Source: Variovorax flavidus
GTDB taxonomy: Bacteria > Pseudomonadota > Gammaproteobacteria > Burkholderiales > Burkholderiaceae_C
Assembly (NCBI RefSeq): GCF_030317145.1
Contig: NZ_JASZYE010000008.1
Location: forward strand, 1 to 64,000
Direction: 5' to 3'
Length of the DNA: 64,000 nt
A program made the position numbers and the translations under genes. This document shows positions 44,083 through 53,671 of this stretch, in pieces. Position 1 is the stretch's first letter. Each line of letters begins with the position of its first letter. The notes beneath the pieces are model-generated. The model did not search any database. It saw only the letters and a program-made list of their open reading frames with translations, and was not told the DNA's origin.

Positions 44083-45090
44083 ATGGCTTTTCGCATCCAG
44101 CTGCTCGACACCGCGCAGAGCTTCGAGGCCGCGCCCGGCGAATCCGTGCTCGACGCAGCCTTGCGTCACGAACTGCGGCTGCCGCACGATTGCCGCTTCG
44201 GTACCTGCGCGACCTGCCGCATCAAGCTCGTCGAAGGCTCGGTGCACTACGACGACTTCCCGCCCGGCCTGATGCCCGAGGAGGCCGCGGAGGGCTTTGC
44301 GCTGGCCTGCCAGGCCAGGCCGGCGAGCGACCTCGTGATCAGCGCCGCGCGCCGCTTGCCGCCATGCTCCGAGCCAGCGCGCCACCTGGCCACCGTGACG
44401 GCCCTGCGGCCGCTCGGCGACGACGTGTTGCACCTGTCGCTCGAAGTGCCGTCCGAGGCCGAACTGCTCTATCGGCCGGGCCAGTACATCAACATCCTTC
44501 TGCCCGAGGGCGGCCATCGCAGTTTCTCGATGGCGTCGCGGCCGCATCCGCAGGCGCTCGACTTCCACATCCGGCGCATTCCCGAAGGGCGCTTCACCAG
44601 CGGCCATGCCGCGAGGTTGAAGCCCGGCGACCGGCTGCCGGTGGAACTGCCGCATGGCAGCTTCTGCTTCCACGCCGAGGACTACCGGCCGCTGCTGATG
44701 GTCGCGACCGGCACCGGGCTGGCACCCATCAAGAGCATCCTGGAGTCGCTCATGGACGACGACGACTGCCCGCCGGTGAGCCTCTACTGGGGCATGCGCA
44801 CCGAGGCCGACCTGTACCTGCACGACGAGATCCAGCGCTGGGCCGACCGCCTGTGCGACTTCCGCTATGTGCCCGTGCTGTCGCGCGCGGGCGCAGGCTG
44901 GGCCGGCCGGCGCGGGCACGTGCAGCAGGCGGTGGCGGAGGACTTCGAGGATCTGTCGGAACACGCCCTCTACCTCTGCGGCTCGCCGGCGATGATCGGC
45001 GACGCGAAGCGAGTCTTCCTGGCGCGCAACGCGAGCATCGACCATCTGTACAGCGACAGCTTCACCTTCCAATCCACCGCCACGGCCTGA
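44083..45090 (+). CDS. Oxygenase reductase: [2Fe-2S] ferredoxin, FAD and NAD domains
   Basis: A 335-residue electron-transfer protein. Domain order is N-terminal plant-type [2Fe-2S] (C37, C42, C45 in DCRFGTCATCRI and C76), FAD-binding barrel (RSFSMAS at about residue 145) and NAD(P)-binding domain (LLMVATGTGLAPIKSIL, then a C-terminal LYLCGSPAMI). This is the layout of class IB oxygenase reductases such as those of phenol, toluene and benzoate oxygenases. It starts four bases after the GlcG-like gene. It should pass electrons from NAD(P)H to the ferredoxins or directly to the diiron protein of the divergent operon. Confidence 0.93.
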   Translation: MAFRIQLLDTAQSFEAAPGESVLDAALRHELRLPHDCRFGTCATCRIKLVEGSVHYDDFPPGLMPEEAAEGFALACQARPASDLVISAARRLPPCSEPARHLATVTALRPLGDDVLHLSLEVPSEAELLYRPGQYINILLPEGGHRSFSMASRPHPQALDFHIRRIPEGRFTSGHAARLKPGDRLPVELPHGSFCFHAEDYRPLLMVATGTGLAPIKSILESLMDDDDCPPVSLYWGMRTEADLYLHDEIQRWADRLCDFRYVPVLSRAGAGWAGRRGHVQQAVAEDFEDLSEHALYLCGSPAMIGDAKRVFLARNASIDHLYSDSFTFQSTATA

Positions 45091-45113
45091 GCCGCGGCAC
45101 GCAAGGAATCCCG

Positions 45114-45893
45114 ATGGACCTCGGCATCTCCCAGCGCACGGCGCTGGTCTTCGGCGGCAGCCGCGGCATGGGGCGCGCCTGTGCACGGCAACTCGCGCTG
45201 GAAGGGGTGAAGGTGGTGATCGCAGCGCGGACCGAGGCCACGCTGCACCAGACGGCGGCCGAGCTGTCGGCCGAGACCGGCGCCGCGTTGCGCTTCGTGG
45301 TGGCCGACATCACGACCGCAGCAGGCCGCGATGCCGCGCTCGGGGCCTGCCCCTCGCCGGACATCCTCGTCAACAACGCCGATGGTCGGCCCCCGGGCGA
45401 CTTCCGCGAATGGACGACGGCCGACTGGCATGCCGCGTTGGACGCCATGATGCTGGGCCCGATCGAGATGATCCGCCGCACCGTCGATCCGATGATCGAG
45501 CGCGGCTTCGGACGCATCGTGAACATCGTCTCGCGCAGCGTGAAGACGCCGCAGGCCGAACTGGGACTGTCGAACGGTGCGCGCTCGGGGCTGGTCGGCT
45601 TCGTCGCCGGCCTGGCGCGGCAGACCGTGCGCCACAACGTGACGATCAACAACATCCTGCCCGGCGTCTTCGCGACCGATGCGCAGCGCCACCACGTCGA
45701 GGGGCTCGTGAAGGCGGGCGGCAAATCCTTCGAGGCGTTGTGGGCAGAGCGCGGCCGCAACAATCCGGCGGGCCGCTTCGGCCGCGCTGAGGAGGTCGGC
45801 GCGCTCTGCGCGTACGTGTGTTCAGCACACGCCGGCTACATCACCGGGCAGAGCCTGCTGATCGACGGCGGAGCCTACCCCGGCACCTTCTAG
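45114..45893 (+). CDS. SDR-fold protein lacking the catalytic Tyr and Lys
   Basis: A 259-residue short-chain dehydrogenase/reductase fold. The nucleotide motif GGSRGMGRA (residues 14-22) and the VNNADG strand are present, and the usual Ser140 is kept in NIVS. At the place of the YxxxK pair, however, the sequence reads LSNGAR: Ser153 stands for Tyr and Arg157 for Lys. Classical hydride-transfer chemistry is therefore doubtful; some divergent SDRs with this motif have other roles. AAGGA before the ATG at 45114 fixes the start. Its stop codon lies in a CTAG shared with the convergent isochorismatase gene. Confidence 0.87.
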   Translation: MDLGISQRTALVFGGSRGMGRACARQLALEGVKVVIAARTEATLHQTAAELSAETGAALRFVVADITTAAGRDAALGACPSPDILVNNADGRPPGDFREWTTADWHAALDAMMLGPIEMIRRTVDPMIERGFGRIVNIVSRSVKTPQAELGLSNGARSGLVGFVAGLARQTVRHNVTINNILPGVFATDAQRHHVEGLVKAGGKSFEALWAERGRNNPAGRFGRAEEVGALCAYVCSAHAGYITGQSLLIDGGAYPGTF

Positions 45894-46558
45894 GCCCGCA
45901 GCCGCTCGCCGATTTCGTCCCCGCTCAGCACGTCACCGAAGAACAGCATCCAGTTGTGCAGCGAGTGCACGTGCTCTTCCGGCGTGACGGCCGAGAGCGC
46001 GTCCTCCACCATCACGGTGGCGTAGTTCATCATCATGGCGTCGCGCGCGGTCGACTCGCAACAGACATTGGTGACGGTGCCGCCGATCAGCACGGTGTCG
46101 ATGCCGCGCTCCTTCAGCACTTCGTCGAGTGACGACGAGCCCGGCACCAGCGCGCTGTAGCAGCGTTTGACCACGCGCGGGTCTTCCGGCCGTACGTCCA
46201 GGCCCGGTGCGAGCTGGAAGCCGGGGTGCGAGCGGCCGAGCTCCAGCAGGCGGCGCGCGCTGCGCTCCGGCGTCAGCATGTAGGCGTGGTGGTGCGACCA
46301 GAAGCTGTCGGCGCCGTCGGAGCAGGTCTGGACCCACACAACTGTGCCGCCGGCCTCGCGCAACGCCGAGGCGAGCGCATTGACCTTGCCGAAGGTGGCG
46401 CCCGCCGGCGCGCACTCGCCCAGGTAGCCGGGCTGCGTGTAGTAGTTCTGCAGGTCGACCACCACGAAGGCGGTGCGGCTCGCGTCGAAGCGGGGATAGG
46501 GGTGCAGCGTGCCTTGCCGCGCGATCACGCGGTCGACGATCCAGGCGGGGAATTCCAT
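45890..46558 (-). CDS. Isochorismatase-family cysteine hydrolase
   Basis: A 222-residue hydrolase. The Asp-Lys-Cys triad is seen as D35 in VVVDLQNYY, K131 in VVKRCYSAL and C166 in TNVCCEST, with the GGTVTN cis-peptide turn. Members hydrolyse amides, N-carbamoyl compounds, biuret, or vinyl ethers. The triad suggests amide or ureido hydrolysis, which fits a nitrogen-containing substrate for the regulon (inference). The frame is open far upstream, but the upstream part is the out-of-frame permease region; the ATG at 46558 is used. It is the last gene of the leftward ABC operon. Confidence 0.88.
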   Translation of the reverse strand: MEFPAWIVDRVIARQGTLHPYPRFDASRTAFVVVDLQNYYTQPGYLGECAPAGATFGKVNALASALREAGGTVVWVQTCSDGADSFWSHHHAYMLTPERSARRLLELGRSHPGFQLAPGLDVRPEDPRVVKRCYSALVPGSSSLDEVLKERGIDTVLIGGTVTNVCCESTARDAMMMNYATVMVEDALSAVTPEEHVHSLHNWMLFFGDVLSGDEIGERLRA

Positions 46559-46590
46559 CGTGTGTATTGGCTCTCTCTGGTTTCTCGGGT

Positions 46591-47468
46591 TCAGCCGTAG
46601 CGGCGTGCGAGCGCGCTTTCGACGCGGGCGATAACGAGGTACATCAGCGCCGACATCAGCGCCAGCACCACGATCGCGGTCATCACGATATTGAGCTTGA
46701 AGATCTGGCTGCCATTGACGATCAGGAAGCCCAGCCCCTCGCTGGCCGACTGGAACTCGCCGACGATCACGCCGACCAGCGACAGCCCGATGTTCATCTT
46801 GAGCGCCGCGATCAGCGTCGGCACGCTGCCCGGCAGCACGACCATGCGCAGCACCTGCGCGCGGCTCGCGCCCAGCGTGGTCGCCAGCTTGATCTTGTTC
46901 GGGTCGGTCGACTGGAAGCCGTCGTAGGCGACCATGATCGTCACGAAGATCGCGATGGCGACCGCCATGCCGTACACCGAGTATTCCGAGCCGAGCCAGA
47001 TGTAGAAGATCGGCACGAAGGCGATCTTCGGCATCGCGTTGGCGACGACCAGGAAGGGGTCGAGCACCTTGTTCGCGAAGCGCGACCACCACAGGCCCGC
47101 CGCGATCGCGACGCCGAACACCATGCTGAGCACGAAGCCGACCAGGGTCGCCTTGAAGGTGGCCCAGGTGTGCATCAGAAGATGGCCGTTCTGCAGCAGG
47201 TCGACGAAAGTCGGCCACAGCGCGCTTGGGTAGCTCGTGAGCATCGGGTTGACCAAGCGGGTCTTGGCCAGCAGCTCCCAGAGGCCGAAGAAGGCCGCGA
47301 GCAGCAGCAGCCGGCTCGCGAGCACCAGCGTCTTCTCGCGGCGCTGGCGCGCCAGCCAGGCCGTGTAGGCCGCGCTGGGGGCCTTGTCCGGGGTGACGGC
47401 GGGTTGTGAAGGCAGGGCCGCAGGGGGCATCGTCATCGTGGGGATTGCATTCATGTCTGCGCTCACGG

Positions 47469-47472
<4 letters not shown>
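46591..47472 (-). CDS. ABC transporter permease (SsuC/TauC type)
   Basis: A 293-residue inner-membrane protein. After an Ala/Pro-rich cytoplasmic tail of about 50 residues come six membrane segments; the EAA loop is near TTLGASRAQVLRMVVLPGSV. It belongs to the nitrate/sulfonate/taurine/pyrimidine group. The ATG overlaps the ATPase stop (ATGA). It is 32 bases before the isochorismatase-like gene, which ties import to that hydrolase. Confidence 0.92.
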
Positions 47473-48274
<802 letters not shown>

Positions 48275-48275
<1 letters not shown>

Positions 48276-49306
48276 CACTTGGCCTTGGTGGCGAAGTCGG
48301 TCACGACGACCTGCTCGTACTTCACGCGCTTGCCGCTTTCGAGCACGCCACTGGTCGTGAGCATGTCCTGCAATTGCTCGACTGCTGCCTTCTCCACCAG
48401 CGGCGAGGTCTTCCACAGCTTGTAGCCGCGATAGCGCTCGATGGCCTTGACCAGTTCGGGCTGCGACATGCCGGGGAAGAACTCCGCGATCTGCTTGGCA
48501 AGGTCTGCGGCCGGTGCGGCCTGCACGTACTTCTGCGCCCGCGCCACGGCGTTCGTCCAGGCCTGCAGCACCTCGGGGTTCTTCTGCATGAAGGTGTCGG
48601 TGGTGGTGAACACCGTGTAGTCGACCGGACCGACCTCGCTGCCGATGGACGCCATGACATGGCCGTTGCCGTCCTTCTCCAGGTTGCCGGCCTCCGGCTC
48701 CAGGAAGATCGCGTAGTCGTTCTGCCCGGCCATCCAGGCGCCGGTGCGTGCGGCCGGGCCGATGTTGTTGACCAGCTTCAGGTCCTTCTTCGGGTCGAGC
48801 CCGTGCTTGCGCAGGGCGGCCTCCAGGAAGACGTCGGGGTTCGAGCCCGGACGGAAGGCCATCACCGACTTGCCCTTGAGCTGGTTCCAGTCGAAGGCGC
48901 CGCTGACCGGCTTGCGCCCCATCAGCAGGAAGCCATCGGTTGCGGTGAGCCCGGCGAAGATCTTCGGCTTGGACGGCGACTCGCTGTTGGCGACATAGAT
49001 GGAGGCCTCGGGACCGATCAGCACGATGTCCGCGCTGCCGGACAACAGCGCGGCCATGCCCTTGTCGGTGCCCTGGGAGGTCTTCATGCCCACGTCGAGG
49101 CCGGCATCCTTGAAGTAGCCCTGGTTCAGGGCGACGTACATCGGCACGTACAGCACCGAGCGGATGACTTCCTCATAGCGCACCTTGGTCAGGGGCTTGT
49201 CGGGCTGCGCGGCGGCCTGGCCGGCGAGGGACACCAGGCCTGCCGCCATGGCGAGTGCCGGTACCAGTCGGACGAGTGCCGGTATACGGCGCGAGAACAG
49301 AGACAT
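48275..49306 (-). CDS. ABC transporter substrate-binding protein (NMT1/SsuA-like)
   Basis: A 343-residue periplasmic receptor. The signal peptide runs to about residue 33 (SLAGQAAAQ). The mature part has VRYEEVIRSVLYVPMYVALN, where the Tyr/Val pattern matches NMT1/THI5 receptors, and GSADIVLIGPEASIYVAN. GGAGG six bases before the ATG at 49306 decides the start. An operator-like site lies 25 bases upstream. The ligand is unknown; I infer it is the substrate of the diiron oxygenase pathway because the same motif controls both units. Confidence 0.9.
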
Positions 49307-49330
49307 GAGGAACCTCCGGTGTGAATGAAT

Positions 49331-49348
49331 TAATACAGTATGCAAAAC
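49331..49348 (+). promoter_or_regulatory. Operator-like site before the ABC importer operon
   Basis: TAATACAGTATGCAAAAC matches the 41990 operator at 14 of 18 positions and keeps the ATAC-N-GTAT core. It lies 25 bases before the receptor ATG at 49306, where a repressor would block transcription. This links the importer to the same regulator as the oxygenase operons. Confidence 0.6.
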
Positions 49349-49541
49349 GTGGGCCAGAAAGCAATCCTGCAATGCACCACTGACGCTGCCGGTCGCTCCC
49401 CTCTGGCACAGGGAGCCAAGACGTGATCGTGGCCAATTTCTCCTAGGAATCGCGCGCCTTCCAAACGTTGCCGCACCATTCCGGCGCGCATGGATTCCAG
49501 ATTGGAGCGCTCACCCGAGAAAAGCGGTTTTCATCATTATT

Positions 49542-49555
49542 GAATACTGTATACC
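49542..49555 (+). promoter_or_regulatory. Second operator-like site upstream of the ABC importer
   Basis: GAATACTGTATACC is identical to the first 14 bases of the 41990 site. It is 236 bases from the importer start and 192 bases before the lectin-like gene, about 209 bases from the site at 49331. It may act with that site by looping or control an unseen rightward promoter. Confidence 0.6.
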
Positions 49556-49746
49556 GTTTAGGCAACCCGTTGCTACTCAATAACCCCATGCTCCCGGACG
49601 TGGGGCGCGCCGGGCCCGAGCACCAATGCCCTCAATGAACAGGTGGGACAGTGCTGGCGATCGCTCATGCCGGCTCCCATAATCCGCGCAGCCTGGCCCC
49701 GGGCGGCCGAGCTGCGACGCAACCTTCCACTTCCAACGGAGGAAAC

Positions 49747-50433
49747 ATGTCCAGACGCTTTTCCTGGTCCCTGCGGGCAGTCCTCATCGGCCTTCCGGTC
49801 CTGATCACGGCGTGCGCCATGCAGCAATCCGGCGGCGCGGGTGGCGGGCCGATGAGTTTCTTCGTGACCAGCGTGGGTGCCGGCAAGGGCGCCGACCTGG
49901 GCGGGATCGCGGGCGCCGACAAGCACTGCCAGAACCTGGCCACCGCCGCGGGCGCGGGCGGCAAGACATGGCGGGCCTATCTGAGCACCCAGGGCAAGGA
50001 CGGCGTCCCCACCGTGAACGCGCGGGACCGGATCGGCAAGGGCCCCTGGAGCAACGCCAAGGGCGAGGTGATCGCACGCGACGTCGACCAGTTGCACGGG
50101 GCGAACAACGTCACGAAGCAGACAGCGCTGAACGAGAAAGGCCAGCCTGTCGAGGGCCGCGGCGACACGCCTAACCGCCATGACATCCTGACCGGCTCGC
50201 GTGCCGACGGAACGGCCTTTTCGCCGAACGACACGGACATGACCTGCGGCAACTGGACGCGCAGCGGCACCGAGGGCGTGACCATCGTGGGCCATCACGA
50301 TCGCTCGGGGCCGACGGCAGACCCCTGGGCGACCTCGTGGAACTCCTCGCACCAGTCCCGTGGCGGTTGCAGCCAGCAGGCGCTGCGCGGAACGGGGGGT
50401 GACGGCCTGCTCTATTGCTTCGCCGCGAACTGA
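49747..50433 (+). CDS. Lectin-like (DUF1554-type) lipoprotein
   Basis: A 228-residue exported protein. The signal peptide ends in a lipobox (LITAC, lipid Cys at residue 23). The mature part, FFVTSVGAGKGADLGGIAGA followed by DKHCQNLA, and the Cys-containing GRGDTPNRHDILTGS and CGNWTRSG segments, resemble proteins annotated as lectins or DUF1554, with a C-type-lectin-like fold. GGAGG before the ATG at 49747 sets the start. It is 13 bases before the exported methyltransferase gene, so the three following genes probably form one operon. Ligand unknown. Confidence 0.78.
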   Translation: MSRRFSWSLRAVLIGLPVLITACAMQQSGGAGGGPMSFFVTSVGAGKGADLGGIAGADKHCQNLATAAGAGGKTWRAYLSTQGKDGVPTVNARDRIGKGPWSNAKGEVIARDVDQLHGANNVTKQTALNEKGQPVEGRGDTPNRHDILTGSRADGTAFSPNDTDMTCGNWTRSGTEGVTIVGHHDRSGPTADPWATSWNSSHQSRGGCSQQALRGTGGDGLLYCFAAN

Positions 50434-50446
50434 CGGCCCGGGCGCC

Positions 50447-51172
50447 ATGCTTCGCGCCATGGCGGCATCGCTCCTCCTGGCGACGGCGGGAGCCCATGCC
50501 GCGGCCACCCCGGATTTCGCTTCCGAGCGGCGGCGGATGATGGAGCAGATCGCGACGCTGGCACGCCAGACCAGCGACGAGACCGGCAGGCCGGCCTTCG
50601 ACGCGCGGGTGATGACGGTCATGGGCACGGTGCCCCGGCATGAGTTCGTGCCCGCCGATCAGGTCGACGTCGCGTACGACAACCGGCCGGTGCCGATCGG
50701 CCACGGGCAGACCATTTCGCAGCCCTACATCGTGGCGCTGATGACCGACCTGGCCAAGGCGGAGCCGGGCCACAAGGTGCTGGAGGTCGGGACCGGGTCG
50801 GGCTACCAGGCGGCGGTGATGGCCCGGCTGGTCCGCGCGGTCTACACCATCGAGATCATCGAGCCGCTGGGGCTGCAGGCCGCGCAGCGTCTTCAGCAGC
50901 AGGGCTACGGCAACGTCCAGGTGCGCCTGGGCGACGGCTACCACGGCTGGGAGGAGCATGCGCCCTATGACGCCATCCTCGTGACCGCGGCGGCCAGCCA
51001 CGTCCCGCCGCCGCTCATCCGCCAGCTCAAGCCCGGCGGCCGGATGGTGATCCCGGTGGGTGCGGCGTTCATGGTCCAGCAATTGATGCTCATCGAGAAG
51101 AACGCGGATGGCACGGTGTCGACACGGCAGATCCTGCCGGTGGCCTTCGTTCCGCTGACCGGCCGGCGCTGA
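50447..51172 (+). CDS. pcm: Exported protein-L-isoaspartate O-methyltransferase
   Basis: A 241-residue PIMT-family enzyme that methylates L-isoaspartyl residues in damaged proteins. The SAM motif I is VLEVGTGSGYQAAVMARL; the family HGQTISQPYIVALM segment and the post-motif ILVTAAASHVPP are present. Unusually, residues 1-21 form a signal peptide (SLLLATAGAHAAA), implying a periplasmic enzyme, although SAM is normally cytoplasmic. Bases between it and the lectin-like and spermidine-synthase-like genes number only 12-13. A longer in-frame opening to 50360 overlaps the upstream gene and is not used. Confidence 0.87.
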   Translation: MLRAMAASLLLATAGAHAAATPDFASERRRMMEQIATLARQTSDETGRPAFDARVMTVMGTVPRHEFVPADQVDVAYDNRPVPIGHGQTISQPYIVALMTDLAKAEPGHKVLEVGTGSGYQAAVMARLVRAVYTIEIIEPLGLQAAQRLQQQGYGNVQVRLGDGYHGWEEHAPYDAILVTAAASHVPPPLIRQLKPGGRMVIPVGAAFMVQQLMLIEKNADGTVSTRQILPVAFVPLTGRR

Positions 51173-51184
51173 GCCGGAGCGTCG

Positions 51185-53599
51185 ATGGCCACCGCGCCGC
51201 TGATCGCCGTGGCCCTGGTCTCGGCTGCGGCGCTGGCCTACGAGATCCTGCTGATGCGGCTGTTCTCGATCATCCTGTGGCACCACTTCGCCTACATGAT
51301 CATCAGCCTCGCACTGCTGGGCTGGGGCGCCAGCGGCGCGCTGCTGACGCTGGCGCAGCGCGCGGTGCAGCAGCATTTCGCGCCGTTGTTCTGCACGGCC
51401 GCCGCGGGGTTCGGGCTCAGTGCGATCGGCTGCTTCCTGCTGGCGCAGCGCGTGCCTTTCAATCCGCTGGAAATCCTGTGGGACCCGCGCCAGCCGGCGT
51501 ACCTGCTGGCCGTGTACCTGCTGCTGCTGGTTCCCTTCCTGTGCGCCGGGGCCTGCGTGTGCATGGCCCTGTCGCGCTTTCGCGGGCAGGTGTCACGCAT
51601 CTACAGCGTCGACATCCTCGGCGCAGGGGCGGGCAGCCTGGGCATCGTGGCGTTGCTGTTCGTGCTGTCGCCGACCGACGCATTGCAATTGATCGGCGCG
51701 CTGGGCTGCGTTGCGGCAGCGGTCGGATGGCTCGAATGCGGCGGGCATCGGCGTTGGCCGGCGTTTGCGCTGGTGGCCCTGGCCGGCGTGCCCTTGCTGC
51801 TGCCCTCGGCCTGGATGGCGCCCGCGATGTCGCCCTACAAGGAACTGTCGCAGACCTTGCGCATTCCCGGTGCGCGGGTGGTCGCGCAGCGATCGAGCCC
51901 GCTGGGCCTTGTCAGCGTGGTCGAGAGCCCGCGCATTCCGCTGCGCCATGCGCCGGGCCTGAGCCTCACCGCGACGACCGAGCCGCCGCCTCAGTGGGGC
52001 GTCTTCACCGATGGCGAGGGGCTCAACGCCCTGACCCGCTTCGACGGACGGCGCGCCAGCCTGGCCCATCTGGACCAGATCAGCTCGGCGCTGCCTTATC
52101 ACTTGCTGCATCGACCGCATGTGCTGGTGCTGGGCTCCGGCGCCGGGGCAGACGTGCTGCAGGCGCACTTCCATGGCGCGCGCCGCATCGATGCAGTGGA
52201 GCTGAATCCGCACGTCGTCGAACTGGTGCTGGGGCCGTTCGCCGACGCATCGGGCGGCGTCTACGGTCCGATGGCGCGTGTGCATGTGGCCGAGGCGCGG
52301 GGTTTCGTCGCGGCGAGCCGGGACCGCTACGACCTCATCCAGGTGGCGCTGCTCGATTCGTTCAGTGCATCCTCGGCCGGCCTCTACGCACTCGCCGAGA
52401 ACTATCTCTACACGGTCGAGGCCTTGCAGGACGACCTGCGCCACTTGCAGCCCGGCGGCCTGCTCGCGGTGACGCGATGGGTCACGCTGCCGCCGCGCGA
52501 TGCGCTCAAGCTCTTTGCCGCCGCGGTGGCGGCGCTGGAGCAATCGGGCGTCGCCGACCCCGCATCGCGGCTGGCGTTGATACGCAGTTGGAAAACCAGC
52601 ACGCTGCTGGTCAAGAACGGCGCGTTCACGAGCGAGGACATCGCTGCCATCAAGAGCTTCTGCGTGGCCCGCTCTTTCGACCTCGCCTTCTATCCCGGCA
52701 TCCGGCGGGAGGAGGCGAATCGCTTCAACGTGGTCGAAGGCCCGGACCTGTTCGATGGCGCGCAGGCGCTGCTCGGTCCGGCGCGCGACGAATTCATGGC
52801 GCGCTACAAGTTCCACATCGAACCGGCCACCGACGACAGGCCCCACTTCTTCCACTTCTTCAAGTGGCGCTCGCTGCCGGAACTGCTGTCGCTCAAAGGT
52901 CGGGGTGGCCTGCCGCTGCTCGAATGGGGCTATCCGGTGCTGGTCGCCACGCTGGTGCAGGCGGCGCTTGCGAGCCTGCTGCTGATCGGCTTGCCGCTGG
53001 CATGGGTCGCGCGGTCCGGTGCGCGGCAACGTGAGGGCGCATCGCGCACCATGCCGGCCGCGCCATCACGCGGTCGCGTGCTGGCCTATTTCCTGGCGAT
53101 CGGATTCGGCTTCATGTTCATCGAGATCGCGTTCATCCAGAAGTTCGTCCTGTTCCTGAGCCATCCGCTGTATGCGATTGCGGTCGTGCTGTTCGCCTTC
53201 CTGCTCTTCGCCGGCATCGGCAGCCGCGTGACCGGTCGGCTCAAGGGGTATCCGGTGGCGGCGGTGGTGGGCGCCATCGCCGTGTCGGCGACGCTCTGCC
53301 TGCTCCTGCTGCCCTGGCTCTTCCAGCACGCGATGGGCCTGCCCGATGCGGCGCGGATCCTGATTGCGGCAGCGCTCATCGCGCCGCTGGCGTTCTTCAT
53401 GGGCATGCCCTTTCCGCTGGGGTTGACCAGGGTGGAAGCCGCCGACGCCCGCCTCGTTCCCTGGGCCTGGGGCATCAACGGCTGTGCATCGGTCACCGCG
53501 GCGGTGCTGGCTACCTTGCTCGCGATCCACATCGGCTTCACCGCGGTGGTCGTGGCGGCGTTGGTCCTGTATGGGGTGGCGGCCATGTCACGTCCCTGA
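51185..53599 (+). CDS. Membrane protein with a spermidine-synthase-like domain
   Basis: An 804-residue protein. The N terminus has about seven membrane helices (to about residue 215), the middle is a Rossmann domain of the spermidine synthase/methyltransferase kind (LVLGSGAGADVLQAHFHGA, then DAVELNPHVVEL and the AENYLYTVEAL segment), and the C terminus has five or six further helices. The usual aminopropyltransferase catalytic Asp motif is not clear, so polyamine synthesis is not assured. It follows the exported isoaspartyl methyltransferase by 12 bases. Together with that gene it suggests an envelope-located methyl or alkyl transfer system (inference). Confidence 0.78.
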   Translation: MATAPLIAVALVSAAALAYEILLMRLFSIILWHHFAYMIISLALLGWGASGALLTLAQRAVQQHFAPLFCTAAAGFGLSAIGCFLLAQRVPFNPLEILWDPRQPAYLLAVYLLLLVPFLCAGACVCMALSRFRGQVSRIYSVDILGAGAGSLGIVALLFVLSPTDALQLIGALGCVAAAVGWLECGGHRRWPAFALVALAGVPLLLPSAWMAPAMSPYKELSQTLRIPGARVVAQRSSPLGLVSVVESPRIPLRHAPGLSLTATTEPPPQWGVFTDGEGLNALTRFDGRRASLAHLDQISSALPYHLLHRPHVLVLGSGAGADVLQAHFHGARRIDAVELNPHVVELVLGPFADASGGVYGPMARVHVAEARGFVAASRDRYDLIQVALLDSFSASSAGLYALAENYLYTVEALQDDLRHLQPGGLLAVTRWVTLPPRDALKLFAAAVAALEQSGVADPASRLALIRSWKTSTLLVKNGAFTSEDIAAIKSFCVARSFDLAFYPGIRREEANRFNVVEGPDLFDGAQALLGPARDEFMARYKFHIEPATDDRPHFFHFFKWRSLPELLSLKGRGGLPLLEWGYPVLVATLVQAALASLLLIGLPLAWVARSGARQREGASRTMPAAPSRGRVLAYFLAIGFGFMFIEIAFIQKFVLFLSHPLYAIAVVLFAFLLFAGIGSRVTGRLKGYPVAAVVGAIAVSATLCLLLLPWLFQHAMGLPDAARILIAAALIAPLAFFMGMPFPLGLTRVEAADARLVPWAWGINGCASVTAAVLATLLAIHIGFTAVVVAALVLYGVAAMSRP

Positions 53600-53671
53600 C
53601 GCGCTGCAGGGTTGACAGCGCAACGACTTCGCCAAAGGATGACCCGCCATCGAACTACCGGACGGGCGTGG

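Larger units (their letters stand above)
49307..49746. other. 440-base gap with regulatory sites and no gene
   Basis: No convincing gene lies here. The left third must hold the promoter of the leftward ABC operon and contains the operator-like site at 49331-49348. A second site is at 49542-49555, in an AT-richer patch (49527-49580). The right end holds the leader of the lectin-like gene with GGAGG at about 49738. The frames open on the plus strand near 49651 lack start signals. Confidence 0.6.

Noticed and set aside
42120..44111. A 663-codon open frame on the minus strand opposite the aldehyde dehydrogenase
   Set aside because: Antisense shadow; the plus-strand genes have intact catalytic motifs.
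49281..49290. A further GGTATAC inside the importer receptor gene
   Set aside because: It lies in coding sequence and lacks the ATACnGTAT core, so I did not count it as an operator.
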